In this document: in pieces, positions 1 through 10,025 of the stretch
How positions within the stretch are numbered: position 1 is the stretch's first letter
Layout: each line of letters starts with the position of its first letter
From: Nitrospinaceae bacterium
GTDB lineage: Bacteria > Nitrospinota > Nitrospinia > Nitrospinales > VA-1
NCBI GenBank assembly: GCA_023271875.1
Contig: JALPWY010000011.1
Location: forward strand, 1 to 43,479
Reading direction: 5' to 3'
Length of the DNA stretch: 43,479 nucleotides
Notes under the pieces: model-generated
What the model was told of the DNA's origin: nothing
Database searches by the model: none
What the model saw: the letters and a program-made list of their open reading frames with translations, nothing else
Program-made: the position numbers and the translations under genes

Positions 1-222
1 GATATAGAGTATGAGTTTAAATTGTCATTCATGCATATCTTTAAAAGAATAAATTAAGAAAAAAACAACAATGAAAACAATTTAAGCCAAAACAGAAAAG
101 ATTATTGGTTAGATCCTATTCATCCTACTGCGACAGGATATAATGACTATGCTGTAAAATTATTCAATTTGATCATTTCTAAAAAATCCTCTAATTGGAG
201 GATCGTACGGAAGAGGCAATAG
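1..222 (+). pseudogene. C-terminal remnant of a probable SGNH/GDSL-type hydrolase with an in-frame TAA
   Basis: Frame 1 reads DIEYEFKLSFMHIFKRIN*EKNNNENNLSQNRKDYWLDPIHPTATGYNDYAVKLFNLIISKKSSNWRIVRKRQ*. 'DPIHPTATGYNDYA' resembles the C-terminal DxxH block of SGNH hydrolases. In-frame stop at 55-57; left end cut by the window. Confidence 0.5.
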
Positions 223-298
223 GTATCAATTTCTCCGTTAAATTAATTTTTCTTGTTGCCCGCTTATGCTGTTGGATGGTGATTTAAATTTCAGCCTG

Positions 299-1867
299 CT
301 AAGGATAAAACTTGTTATTGAGTCTCTGGAGAATAATAAATTCATCTTGTTTGAAAATCACCTCAAAATTTTTCTTTGTTTTTTCAATCAGTTCCATAAA
401 CGAATTCTCAAACCCTGTCCCACCCTTACATTTCCCAGAAACCCATTCGCATGCTTGGGCAGAAGTAAACCAAGGTCTTTTCAAATCCAACACCACATAA
501 TCAGCAAATTTGTTTTCTATATGTACCCTATGAGTTTTCCCTGTTCGCATGAATTCAATCAACTGGCGAAAGGTTAATCTTTGTGTGTAATATTTTGATT
601 TATCAGCAGCACCCTCTGGGAAAATTCTAAAAACTTTTCGTTCCATAAGATAATGAAAATTTATAGAATTTTGAACAGAAACAATTTTATTTGGATCAGA
701 AGGAATATGAGTTTTCAGAGCTTCTTTTATCAGTCGATCACGTTCAGATGGTAAATAGGTACTATAGTGATAATTCCAAGAATTTGGGCTGTAAAATTTA
801 CGCCCAATAGGAGAAGGTGATAGTAAGATATGACAAATTAGAAGACCTGAACACAAAATAGGGTCGAACCATACCTTTTTTAATCTTAAGTGTTCCCACA
901 ATTTTTTTGCTTTAGGCAATCCTTCAGAAAAAGCGATGATGTTCGGTATTATGAGACCGGCCGTGTAATGATGAGTGAACCCATAGTGTTCTGGCCTTGA
1001 AGACAACAAAGAATGTGCAAGAACAGGAATAGTGATCAACAGAATCCCCGGGCGTAGTAAGGGAATAAAACCCAATGCTCCCAAAAGATATATTAAATAT
1101 TTTAGACGCTCTGGGTCAGTAAAAATTTTCTCCAAAAGCCAATGCGGTTGTGTGAATAATGTTAATGCAATCTGACTGAAATTGTTACCAAGCCAAGAGT
1201 ATACGAGTGGATAATCAGTAACACCATCAATTGATGGGTTAAAATAACTTTTTAAATATACCCAACTGATAACAAAATATGCAGAACTGATCAATATCAG
1301 AATCGATCCCCCTATACGATGTTTTCGAATAAGGAAAAGATAAATCCCGCAAAAAATAGCTTGGATGGTAAATATTTCTTTGACTAGAGCCAAGAAAATT
1401 CCAAAAACAACAGCAATGCCTATCTTCCCCTTTTTTTCCATTATCAAGAACCCAAAAAGAAGGGGAACCGCTAGGTGATCGATATGAAAGTCAAACAGCG
1501 CGTTGTACCAAAGGGGAAAATATAACAGAAATGCAAAGGCTGGAAGAAGACCGTAAAAGCGATACAATCCGATGATAGGGAGAGTTAGCAGTAACGCTTG
1601 TCCTACAAGAATGAATATAGGGACCGAATCAGTCGGCAGAACCTTATAAAATAGCGACCAGAAAAAGCCCAGAGGTTGTATGTGCGATAAAAACAGTCGT
1701 TCCCAGTATCCTTCTGAAATCATATAGAAATTATTAATAGATAACCCCATGTCATAAACCGTCGAATGAAGACTGTAATATCTCAGGACAGCCATGGTCG
1801 AAAGTAGAATAAAAACCACCAAATATATGCTCCAATAATGATTTTCTTTTGGTGTGCCAGTGGACAT
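299..1867 (-). CDS. DUF2079-like multi-TM membrane protein (GT-C-like)
   Basis: 522 aa ORF with many hydrophobic segments; N-terminal 'YDMGLSINNFYMISEG...' and 'FDFHIDHLAVPLLFG' resemble DUF2079 proteins. Confidence 0.7.
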   Translation of the reverse strand: MSTGTPKENHYWSIYLVVFILLSTMAVLRYYSLHSTVYDMGLSINNFYMISEGYWERLFLSHIQPLGFFWSLFYKVLPTDSVPIFILVGQALLLTLPIIGLYRFYGLLPAFAFLLYFPLWYNALFDFHIDHLAVPLLFGFLIMEKKGKIGIAVVFGIFLALVKEIFTIQAIFCGIYLFLIRKHRIGGSILILISSAYFVISWVYLKSYFNPSIDGVTDYPLVYSWLGNNFSQIALTLFTQPHWLLEKIFTDPERLKYLIYLLGALGFIPLLRPGILLITIPVLAHSLLSSRPEHYGFTHHYTAGLIIPNIIAFSEGLPKAKKLWEHLRLKKVWFDPILCSGLLICHILLSPSPIGRKFYSPNSWNYHYSTYLPSERDRLIKEALKTHIPSDPNKIVSVQNSINFHYLMERKVFRIFPEGAADKSKYYTQRLTFRQLIEFMRTGKTHRVHIENKFADYVVLDLKRPWFTSAQACEWVSGKCKGGTGFENSFMELIEKTKKNFEVIFKQDEFIILQRLNNKFYP

Positions 1868-2061
1868 GCTTAATTTGCCCTTTTTAGAGATATAAAGGTT
1901 AGTTCAGGTTTCGTGCTGACATCTTTTAGATAGTTCTACGAAAACATGGTCCCCACAACAAAATCTTTTGCTCATTTTATTCCGAATTAGCAATAATAAT
2001 TGGTTGTTTCATAGGCTGATTTTTTTATAGGGGTGGTTTCTTGGTTACGATCAACAAGATT

Positions 2062-3147
2062 CTATTGCCGAATTATTCCACGCATTTTTTCGATAAAATT
2101 TTCGGTGCAAAATATTTTTGCCCTTTTCTCACAATCGGTACGCATAGATTGAGCTGATTTGGGGTTTGCATCGTTTAATATTTGAATTAATTCTTCTGCA
2201 GAGGGACTTGGAGATAACAACCAACCTGTTTGGCCATGAACCACAGTTTCTAGAAGCCCGCCTTCTCCTGACCCGATAACGGGTTTTCCTGCGGCCATAG
2301 ATTCCACTGGAGACATTCCAAAATCTTCGTCTATTGGAATATAAATCGTAGCGATTGCGTTACCTATTAAATTTTTTAATTCCTTATCGTTGATATCCCC
2401 TGTGAATTGGATATTATCAAAACCCTCTGCAAGTTGTTTTAATTTTTGTTCATCCGGCCCAGTAGAGGCTATCACGAGACGTTTTTGAGGAAGTTTGGTA
2501 AATGCTTGAATGATAATATCTACTCGTTTTTGAGGTGTAAGCCTTGCGGTGGAAAGGTAATAATCTCCCTGACTTACCCAACAAAACTTGTCCACGTCAC
2601 AAGGAGGGTAGATCACAGTTGATTCTAAGCCTAAGAATTTGTGGATTCTATTTTGAACGTTTTTAGAGTCAGACAAAATCACATCCATTTTATGAATAGC
2701 ATTTTCGTAAAGAGGTTGATAAAAAGCGTTGTACAAGACATGACGAAGTCTCTCTAAAGGTGTTTGAAATGCCAAGTGAGATTCTTTCAGGTCATACATT
2801 GATCTTGGTGGGGTAAAGCAATAGTAGATATTTTTCCCTTCCGAATGATTTGATACTGCTAAGGAAGAATTCTGACCGGTATAAATTACATTTTCATATT
2901 TGTTTAAAAATTTAGTTTTATTGCGAAAGGTATGAAGTCGTTTAATGGTTCGCCAAACTGGTAGGTTAGATTCAGACTCTAAATTCATAAGTTTATTAGA
3001 AAGTTCATCTAAATTAAAAGTTTTTTTATTGCGGTACCCAAAAGCTAGATCTACCCCAAGATCGCGGCAGAGTATATGAACAAGGCGTTCTCCTCCCCCT
3101 TTGAATGCAAACGCATCATGTAAAATAACTGTATCAGAGTGTCTCAT
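2062..3147 (-). CDS. Glycosyltransferase family 4 (group 1)
   Basis: 361 aa; 'YYLSTARLTPQKRVDIIIQAF...GPDEQKLKQLA...EDFGMSPVESMAAGKPVIGSGEGGLLETV' is a typical GT4 C-terminal domain. 4-bp overlap with the next gene. Confidence 0.9.
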   Translation of the reverse strand: MRHSDTVILHDAFAFKGGGERLVHILCRDLGVDLAFGYRNKKTFNLDELSNKLMNLESESNLPVWRTIKRLHTFRNKTKFLNKYENVIYTGQNSSLAVSNHSEGKNIYYCFTPPRSMYDLKESHLAFQTPLERLRHVLYNAFYQPLYENAIHKMDVILSDSKNVQNRIHKFLGLESTVIYPPCDVDKFCWVSQGDYYLSTARLTPQKRVDIIIQAFTKLPQKRLVIASTGPDEQKLKQLAEGFDNIQFTGDINDKELKNLIGNAIATIYIPIDEDFGMSPVESMAAGKPVIGSGEGGLLETVVHGQTGWLLSPSPSAEELIQILNDANPKSAQSMRTDCEKRAKIFCTENFIEKMRGIIRQ

Positions 3148-4406
3148 TGCTTTAAGTTTAATTTTCTACGCCATAGAAAGATTCCTGCTCCAATTAAAAT
3201 CATCACGAGGCCTTCAGTGATAATAGTTCCTATGGCCGCCCCCTTTGCTCCCATAGTTGGTATAAGATAAAAGTTTAGTACTATATTGGCCAAAGCTGCC
3301 ACGCAAGTAATTTTGGCATAAAAAAATTCTCGGTTAATTGCCAATGTAGCCTGAGTTAATACTAAATTGGGAATCATGAAAAAAAAAGAAATTAAAAGAA
3401 GGCTGAAGAGGGGAGATGCATCAATAAAATTTACACCGTAACACAAATGTAAAATCTCTTTACTAAAAAACCATCCTGCGGGAATGATCGCGAGAGGAGA
3501 AATGATACTAAAGAAAAATAAGTTTAAAATGTAAGGCATGAAGTTGCTTGGATGGCTTTTTCTCATTCTCATCTCCCGAAATAAAACGGTTGCAAATGGG
3601 AGGTGCATAAATATAAGTCCCTCTAACAAGCGAGACCCAGCAGAATAAAAACCGACTTCTTCTAATCCACTGCCGAGGTGACGGAGCATGACGATATCTA
3701 TTTTAAAATATATCAAAGTAGCGATATCAATTATTAAAAGAGACCCTAGTGATTTGTAGACGACAGGGTTTAGTTTTTTAAAAAAAACTTTTAGCTTGCA
3801 GTTTGCTGGAAGTAGAAAAAGAGCAATACCATATCCCACGATCGTGCCCGCTAAGATACTTTGAATAGATGGGGTGAAAATAAAAATAAAGGCCAGAACA
3901 CTTAATGCCCCCAAAGTCCTTGTCAGAACGCGCCATCGGGCTTCAGCCGCGAACATCCCTTCACCTTTAAGTTGTGACGAAAAAAATGTGGTTACTGTCA
4001 CTAGTCCAAACGAAAAGATAGCTAGAATTAACAGGAAGCTATCTTTTAAAGAAAGTATAATGAGTGTTAAGATACCGGTGATTGTGACTAGAATATTGTG
4101 TCCGATCGAAATAGGAACGAGGCTTCTTTTTATTTCATGAAAGGTGGGAGAGGTTAATTCTCTAAAAATAAGGGTGCGAAACCCCCCATCCTGTAGAATT
4201 GCGTATAGAGCTGCTAAGGTTAAAAGGTAATTGTAACTCCCGAAAACTTCGGGACCAAGTAACCTTGCGAAGAGAAAAGTTAGTAGTATAGAGACAGTAG
4301 CTCCATAAACTGAAGCAAGCCACTGGGTGCTAAAAGATTTAGCTAGCATTATAAAATTTGAGCATGTACAGTTGTGAAAATAAAAACTAGATGAGATTAC
4401 TGTCAA
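3144..4406 (-). CDS. Polysaccharide flippase (Wzx/MATE-like), oligosaccharide transporter
   Basis: Multi-TM; 'FSTQWLASVYGATVSILLTFLFARLLGPEVFGSYNYLLTLA' and C-terminal 'GAKGAAIGTIITEGLVMILIG' are typical of Wzx. The true start may be internal (MLAKSF...). Confidence 0.85.
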   Translation of the reverse strand: MTVISSSFYFHNCTCSNFIMLAKSFSTQWLASVYGATVSILLTFLFARLLGPEVFGSYNYLLTLAALYAILQDGGFRTLIFRELTSPTFHEIKRSLVPISIGHNILVTITGILTLIILSLKDSFLLILAIFSFGLVTVTTFFSSQLKGEGMFAAEARWRVLTRTLGALSVLAFIFIFTPSIQSILAGTIVGYGIALFLLPANCKLKVFFKKLNPVVYKSLGSLLIIDIATLIYFKIDIVMLRHLGSGLEEVGFYSAGSRLLEGLIFMHLPFATVLFREMRMRKSHPSNFMPYILNLFFFSIISPLAIIPAGWFFSKEILHLCYGVNFIDASPLFSLLLISFFFMIPNLVLTQATLAINREFFYAKITCVAALANIVLNFYLIPTMGAKGAAIGTIITEGLVMILIGAGIFLWRRKLNLKQ

Positions 4407-5352
4407 CGAAACCTACTCGCTCCTGCACAATATATAGAGGTCGGCCTGATACTTCTGTATGAATATTTCCTATGTACAAAGCGATTAACCCCAAGGCAGC
4501 AAGTACAATACCAAATAGCAGTGTGTTGAAAACGACGAAATAAGCCAATTTGGTAAAAAGGGTTAACCCTAGCACCAGGTGGGTTATTATCATATACAAG
4601 AATAGTAGACTGGAAGCGGTAGTGACAGCTAACCCTAAATACCCAGTAATTCTCAAAGGCATCAGGGAAAAAGAAGTGAAAGAGTTGACCGCCAAATTGA
4701 ATAGATTATTAAAGGAAAAAGTTGATTTTCCAGTGATTCGGTCAGGAGAATCAAAAGTAATAGACGCTTTTTTAAAACCCATCCAATCGATAATGCCCCG
4801 AAAAAACCGGTTACGCTCGGGAAAAGTTTGTAAAACCTCTAAAACCTTCCTGTCCAACAGGCGAAAATCTGTTGCTTTGTGTTGAATGTCTAATTTTGAA
4901 AATCGGTTAAGCATGAAGAAAAAAAAATTAGATCCCATTTCGCGCCATATGGGATATCGAATAAATTTACGTTGAGCAGTTACAATCTGAAACCCTAACT
5001 CCCATTGCTGGATCAACTTTGGAATTACTGAAGGCGGGTGTTGTAAATCTGCATCCATGAATATTACGGCATCAGAGAACTTTGTCCATTCAATGATTCC
5101 GGCTGTGAGAGCCATTTCCTTGCCAAAATTTCGAGATAAGCGTAAACCCTTTACCGCCGAATCCAAGTTGGATGTTTCCTTGATAACTTGCCAAGTCGAA
5201 TCATTGCTACCGTCATCAATAAAAACGAACTCACAAGTATAGTTATTCAAGCCTCGAAGGGTTTTATTGGTTTCTTCATGGAAACGACGTATGTTATTTT
5301 CTTCGTTATAAGCTGGAACAATAAATGTGATCCGATGCTTTTTCCCATTCAT
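4387..5352 (-). CDS. Glycosyltransferase family 2, GtrB/DPM1-like with C-terminal TM pair
   Basis: 'ITFIVPAYNEENNI...FVFIDDGSNDST...LSRNFGKEMALTAGI...FMDADLQHPP' motifs followed by two hydrophobic helices. Confidence 0.9.
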   Translation of the reverse strand: MNGKKHRITFIVPAYNEENNIRRFHEETNKTLRGLNNYTCEFVFIDDGSNDSTWQVIKETSNLDSAVKGLRLSRNFGKEMALTAGIIEWTKFSDAVIFMDADLQHPPSVIPKLIQQWELGFQIVTAQRKFIRYPIWREMGSNFFFFMLNRFSKLDIQHKATDFRLLDRKVLEVLQTFPERNRFFRGIIDWMGFKKASITFDSPDRITGKSTFSFNNLFNLAVNSFTSFSLMPLRITGYLGLAVTTASSLLFLYMIITHLVLGLTLFTKLAYFVVFNTLLFGIVLAALGLIALYIGNIHTEVSGRPLYIVQERVGFVDSNLI

Positions 5353-5735
5353 GAGAGTAAAGTTTTAAAAGTGATTAGCGGTAATTTCAGAATATTTTTT
5401 TACAGTTAAGCCTAAATGTAAATACCTAGTCAAAAAGATTGGTGCTGAGAAAATAAAAAAATACTCAATGTGTACAACGGTATTATAGTTATCTAACATT
5501 AACAAATATCTAGTGATTTTAGGCTAAACTATGAAGGTTGTAAACGGCCCTGTCTTTATTTAGGTTTGTTTGACTGTGATATCGTTGTTGAACCCAGATC
5601 TTATTATTTTCTCTTAGGATGTGGGAGAGCCTTTAATCTTTTAAGTGGCGGTCATTTTAAATATTTTGTAGTAGGGGTGCCTTGGGTTTAAATAATAAGG
5701 GTTGAATGAATATTTGAAAAAATCTTGATTGGCGA

Positions 5736-7040
5736 ATGATTCGAGACTTAGCAGAAATTATAAAGAAAAAAGGGAGATCGTTTTCTCAGATTACGATGAA
5801 GTACTATGGAAAGCTGAAACCATTTTTGTTTTGGATAAGCCCAAGTACCTACTCCAATTTTAAAACAAATATTCTTAGAGTAGTTTTTAAAATGTTCTAC
5901 TCTATGGAACCAGGTGAATTATACGATAAGGATTTTAAGCAAGGAGTTAATCTGATTGGCTATCCACTTGCTGATATTGGAGAAGGGGAGTTTATTCGCC
6001 AAACAGGGAGATCTCTTGCGAAAGTTGATATAGATTTTGGAGTTTATAACTCGGAAGTACGGTTAGTCCAGAATAATCAACGATTGCCTTCTTTGATTCA
6101 ATCGAACAATCCTTATTTAGTAAATATTTTCCATCTAAAGCCTGATCAGATAGAAGCTTCCATCATTAGGCGTGGCGAGTCTGTTGTCAAAGGACATTTT
6201 AATATTGGTTACTGGGCTTGGGAACTGAGCAAGTGCCCCGTTGCCTGGGTGAGTTCCTTAAAATATTTTCATGAAATCTGGTGTCCCTCTCGGTTTATTC
6301 AATCTGCTCTGTCGGATGTTTCAGTAAGCCCCACACTTTATATGCCTCCAGCACTTGATATAGAGAAATCTAAGCATTTGGACCGTGGTTACTTTAAACT
6401 TCCAGAAAATCAGTTTACATTTCTGTTTGTATTTGACTTTAAATCCTGTTTTGCCAGAAAAAATCCGTTAGGTTGCATCCAGGCTTTCCAGAATGCGTTT
6501 TCTAATGCGAATGCAGGCGTGGGACTGGTGATTAAGTCCATGGATGGAGACCAGTACCCTAACGAGTTTAAGTTATTGAACACAGCGGTTCAAAGTGACC
6601 CGAGAATCACGATCATCAATGCTACATATACGACTGATGAGATTATTGGACTTATGAATGTATGTGATGTGTTCTTGTCGCTGCATCGTTCTGAAGGGAT
6701 CGGGCTTAGTATTGCTCAGAGCATGTTGCTTTGTAAACCGGTGATTGCCACTAACTATTCAGGTAATACAGATTTTACTAGATCAGATAACTCCTGTCTT
6801 GTTGATTACAAGTTAATAGAGGTGAAGAAGGATGAATACCCACTTTCTAAAGGTCAGGTTTGGGCTGACCCGAATGTAGATCAAGCTGCTAATTATATGA
6901 GAAGATTAGTTGAGGATGATTCCTACAGAAATACAGTTGCCGAGGCAGGACGTTTGTATATCAGAACTAATCATAATTCTGAGGCTGTGGGGAAAAATTA
7001 CCGAAGTCGGTTGATAGAGTTGGGACTATTGGACGATTGA
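5736..7040 (+). CDS. Glycosyltransferase family 4 (group 1)
   Basis: 434 aa; 'CDVFLSLHRSEGIGLSIAQSMLLCKPVIATNYSGNTDF' is a GT4 donor-binding motif. Confidence 0.85.
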   Translation: MIRDLAEIIKKKGRSFSQITMKYYGKLKPFLFWISPSTYSNFKTNILRVVFKMFYSMEPGELYDKDFKQGVNLIGYPLADIGEGEFIRQTGRSLAKVDIDFGVYNSEVRLVQNNQRLPSLIQSNNPYLVNIFHLKPDQIEASIIRRGESVVKGHFNIGYWAWELSKCPVAWVSSLKYFHEIWCPSRFIQSALSDVSVSPTLYMPPALDIEKSKHLDRGYFKLPENQFTFLFVFDFKSCFARKNPLGCIQAFQNAFSNANAGVGLVIKSMDGDQYPNEFKLLNTAVQSDPRITIINATYTTDEIIGLMNVCDVFLSLHRSEGIGLSIAQSMLLCKPVIATNYSGNTDFTRSDNSCLVDYKLIEVKKDEYPLSKGQVWADPNVDQAANYMRRLVEDDSYRNTVAEAGRLYIRTNHNSEAVGKNYRSRLIELGLLDD

Positions 7041-7153
7041 ATCATTTTCAGAATTGGGTTGTTAGGTAAGTTGGCCTTTTGTTTCAGTTCCTTCATCAAA
7101 TTAAGTAGTTGTAAAAATATTAACAGACCAGAATCAAAGATTTTTATCGTGAA

Positions 7154-8458
7154 CTATGCTTTTATAACCTTATTGGACTTTATATTTCCGCAGGCATTTC
7201 GAGTATCCACGATGATTTTTGACTGGTTTGCGATGGTTTTAAAGTCATAAGACGTGTGGTCAGTTAAAATTACTACGCAATCATATTGGTTGATTTTTTT
7301 TAGTGCCACACTTTTTTTCCCTGCAAATTGTTTGTATTTCCTGGTGGGTTTTATTTGAGGGATATAGGGGTCATTGTAATCCGTTACAGCTTCCTTTTCT
7401 TCCAGTAACTCCATGATTTTAAATGTGACAGACTCACGAGTGTCATCTACATTTTTTTTATAGGCCAACCCTAGTAAAAGAATTCGACTATTTTTAAGAC
7501 TTTTCCCTTCTCGATTGAGCGCGAAAATTATTTTTTGAATGACGTAATCGGGCATTAAAGTGTTTATCTCGCCAGCAAGTTCTATGAAGCGGGTGGTAAT
7601 ACCGTGTTCTCTGGCTTTCCAGGTAAGATAAAAAGGATCAATTGGAATACAATGTCCCCCTAATCCAGGCCCAGGATAAAAAGGCATAAAGCCAAATGGT
7701 TTTGTACTGCAAGCTTCTATTACTTCCCAAACGTCGATTCCCATTTTTTCATATATAACTTTCAATTCATTGACTAAGGCAATGTTTACAGCTCTAAACA
7801 CATTTTCAGTTAATTTTGCAGCTTCAGCGACTTTTGTTCCAGAAACTAAAACTGTTTTATTTACAATAAATGAATATATGCTATCGGCTAACTCTAAACT
7901 TTTAGGGTCATCGGCGCCAATAACCTTTGGAGTTGTTGCGATGGAATATTTCTTATTGTTAGGGTCTTCTCGTTCTGGGGAATAGGCGACGAAAATATCT
8001 TTTTTTGCTTTAAGTCCACTTCCTGCCTCCAGTTCGGGTATTAATACTTCCAGAGTTGTTCCTGGGAAAGTGGTCGACTCAAGCACGATTAGTTGGTTTT
8101 TTACTATATGTGGCGCTATCTTTTGAGCCGTCGAAATGACATAGCTCATATCTGGTTCTCGATTTTTATTAAGAGGTGTAGGAACGCAAATTAAAATACA
8201 GTCTAAGTGCCTTATCAAGGTATGGTTTGTACTGCCTTTGAATTTACCTTCCTTATTCAGATGCTTTATTTTTTCACCTGAAATATGCTTGATATAGCTT
8301 TCCCCTTGAGATAACAGGTCTATTTTTTCCTGGTCTATATCTAGTCCGGTGACCTGAAATCCGTTTTTGCAGAACTCAATTGCTAGAGGCAAACCTACGT
8401 AACCTAGGCCAATTATTCCGATATGCGCTTTTTTTTCTTTTATCTTTTGAAGAGTCAT
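7154..8458 (-). CDS. wbpA: UDP-N-acetylglucosamine 6-dehydrogenase (WbpA-like nucleotide-sugar dehydrogenase)
   Basis: 'IGIIGLGYVGLPLAIEFCKNGFQVTGLDID', 'SPEREDPNN', 'MGIDVWEVIEACSTKPFGFMPFYPGPGLGGHCIPIDPFYLTWKAREHG' match the WbpA family pattern. Confidence 0.8.
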   Translation of the reverse strand: MTLQKIKEKKAHIGIIGLGYVGLPLAIEFCKNGFQVTGLDIDQEKIDLLSQGESYIKHISGEKIKHLNKEGKFKGSTNHTLIRHLDCILICVPTPLNKNREPDMSYVISTAQKIAPHIVKNQLIVLESTTFPGTTLEVLIPELEAGSGLKAKKDIFVAYSPEREDPNNKKYSIATTPKVIGADDPKSLELADSIYSFIVNKTVLVSGTKVAEAAKLTENVFRAVNIALVNELKVIYEKMGIDVWEVIEACSTKPFGFMPFYPGPGLGGHCIPIDPFYLTWKAREHGITTRFIELAGEINTLMPDYVIQKIIFALNREGKSLKNSRILLLGLAYKKNVDDTRESVTFKIMELLEEKEAVTDYNDPYIPQIKPTRKYKQFAGKKSVALKKINQYDCVVILTDHTSYDFKTIANQSKIIVDTRNACGNIKSNKVIKA

Positions 8459-8535
8459 TGTGTTTTAGAAAAAATTGTAAATTTCGAGTGGGTTGCGCCG
8501 AGGGTTAATTGTGTTGGTGGAACGATACAAAAGAG

Positions 8536-8557
8536 TTTTAGAAAATATTTTCTAAAA
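8536..8557. repeat. 22-bp perfect palindrome TTTTAGAAAATATTTTCTAAAA
   Basis: Read directly; the sequence is its own reverse complement. Lies in the divergent intergenic region between the wbpA-like and capE-like genes. Confidence 0.9.
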
Positions 8558-8848
8558 GTCTATTTTTTATAAAAGTTTTCTTTTTACTTTGACGTCATTA
8601 GTTGATGGATACATTAGCTCAGGCACGGTATTTTCTAAGATATTAATAATAGCCTGTTAATAAACCTATAAGACGCACACAAGATAGAAAATAGTAATTC
8701 CTTAGCTAATTTATAAATTTTTTCACATCGTCTCTAAAGGCAACTGGATTATATCAGAAGCAAGAAGTAAAGGTTGTTAACTGGCAATTCCATGCCCGAA
8801 CCTCTGGTCCCTAGGTATTAATTTTGAAAAAGAATTATGAATGTTTTT

Positions 8849-8875
8849 TTGATGGAAATTCGTTACAATTATAAT
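8849..8875 (+). promoter_or_regulatory. Possible sigma70-type promoter for the capE-like gene
   Basis: TATAAT at 8870-8875 with a TTGATG-like -35 about 15 bp upstream. Confidence 0.3.
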
Positions 8876-8951
8876 GGAGTTATTTTAAGCATAAGGGCAT
8901 TGAGGCTCGATTACCGTTTTATTCCCATCTTTTTTTGGAGAATCTCATTCA

Positions 8952-10025
8952 ATGGACGTTGATTCGAAGTTACCAGTAGGTCTATTTAAAGGGAAAACGA
9001 TATTGGTGACAGGTGGTACGGGTTCCTTCGGCGGTTATTTTATTGATTATCTTTTAGATAAAAAATTTAAAGAAATTAGAGTTTTTAGTAGAGATGAGTT
9101 GAAGCAAGATAATATGCGGCTTCGCCTTCAGAACTCTAAGATAAAATTTTATATTGGTGATGTTCGGGATCGTAGTAGTGTGGATGATGCTATGTCTGGT
9201 GTAGATTACGTGTTTCATGCGGCTGCATTAAAACAAGTTCCTGCCTGCGAGTTTTTCCCAAAGCAAGCTATGCAGACAAATGTTATCGGAAGTCAGAATG
9301 TTATTGAATCGGCAATTAGTCATGGAGTTTCTAAGGTGGTTAGTCTCAGTACAGATAAGGCAGTTTATCCAGTCAATGCGCTTGGCATAACTAAAGCCCT
9401 TATGGAAAAAGTAATTCAGTCAACTTCAAGAAAACTTTCTGAAGGGCAAACAGTTTTGACATTAGTTCGCTATGGGAATGTTCTGTTTTCCCGTGGTTCC
9501 GTGATTCCGCTTTTCATGAAACTGATTAGAGAAAACAAGGCTCTTACCTTGACAGAACCCCGTATGACAAGATTTTTATTGCCTCTAAAAGAAGCGATCA
9601 ACTTGGTTGGCTTTGCTCTTGAAAATGGGAGGCAGGGAGATATTTTTGTTCGCAACGCTTCCTCTTGTTCTATGGGAGATCTTGCTCAGGCTTTAAAGAA
9701 TATTTTTCAGTCGAACTCAGAAATTGAAATTATTGGAATGCGGCATGGAGAAAAAATGCACGAAACTTTAGTTTCCAAGGAAGAACTTTTAAGGTCTGAA
9801 GATTTTGGGGGGTATCTTAGATTGAGCATGGATGATAGAGAGTTGAGTTATAATAAATATCTGAACGAAGGGGAAAGGCAATTCGGACAGATTGAAGATT
9901 GTACCTCAAAAAACACACCTCAGTTGTCGGTCAAAGAAATACAGGAGATGTTGTCTAGCCAACCTGAAATTATTTCTGAATTAAACCGGGGAAGTCAAAA
10001 GCTTGAAACTTCTAGTGCCCATTAA
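8952..10025 (+). CDS. capE: CapE/WbjB-like UDP-GlcNAc 4,6-dehydratase (SDR)
   Basis: 'ILVTGGTGSFGGYFIDYLLDK..KEIRVFSRDELKQDNMR...IKFYIGDVRDRSSVDDAMSGVDYVFHAAALKQVPACEFFP...STDKAVYPVNALGITKALMEKV...RYGNVLFSRGSVIPLF' fits the CapE-type extended SDR pattern. Confidence 0.8.
   Translation: MDVDSKLPVGLFKGKTILVTGGTGSFGGYFIDYLLDKKFKEIRVFSRDELKQDNMRLRLQNSKIKFYIGDVRDRSSVDDAMSGVDYVFHAAALKQVPACEFFPKQAMQTNVIGSQNVIESAISHGVSKVVSLSTDKAVYPVNALGITKALMEKVIQSTSRKLSEGQTVLTLVRYGNVLFSRGSVIPLFMKLIRENKALTLTEPRMTRFLLPLKEAINLVGFALENGRQGDIFVRNASSCSMGDLAQALKNIFQSNSEIEIIGMRHGEKMHETLVSKEELLRSEDFGGYLRLSMDDRELSYNKYLNEGERQFGQIEDCTSKNTPQLSVKEIQEMLSSQPEIISELNRGSQKLETSSAH

Noticed and set aside
299-577. ORFs 266..577 and 312..500 (+) opposite the DUF2079 gene
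   Set aside because: Antisense to a convincing 522-aa membrane protein; composition looks like shadow ORFs.
8459-8951. Hidden non-coding RNA or riboswitch in the 493-bp intergenic region
   Set aside because: Apart from the palindrome and a possible promoter I could not identify a supported structured RNA by eye; a covariance-model search (Rfam/Infernal) would be needed.
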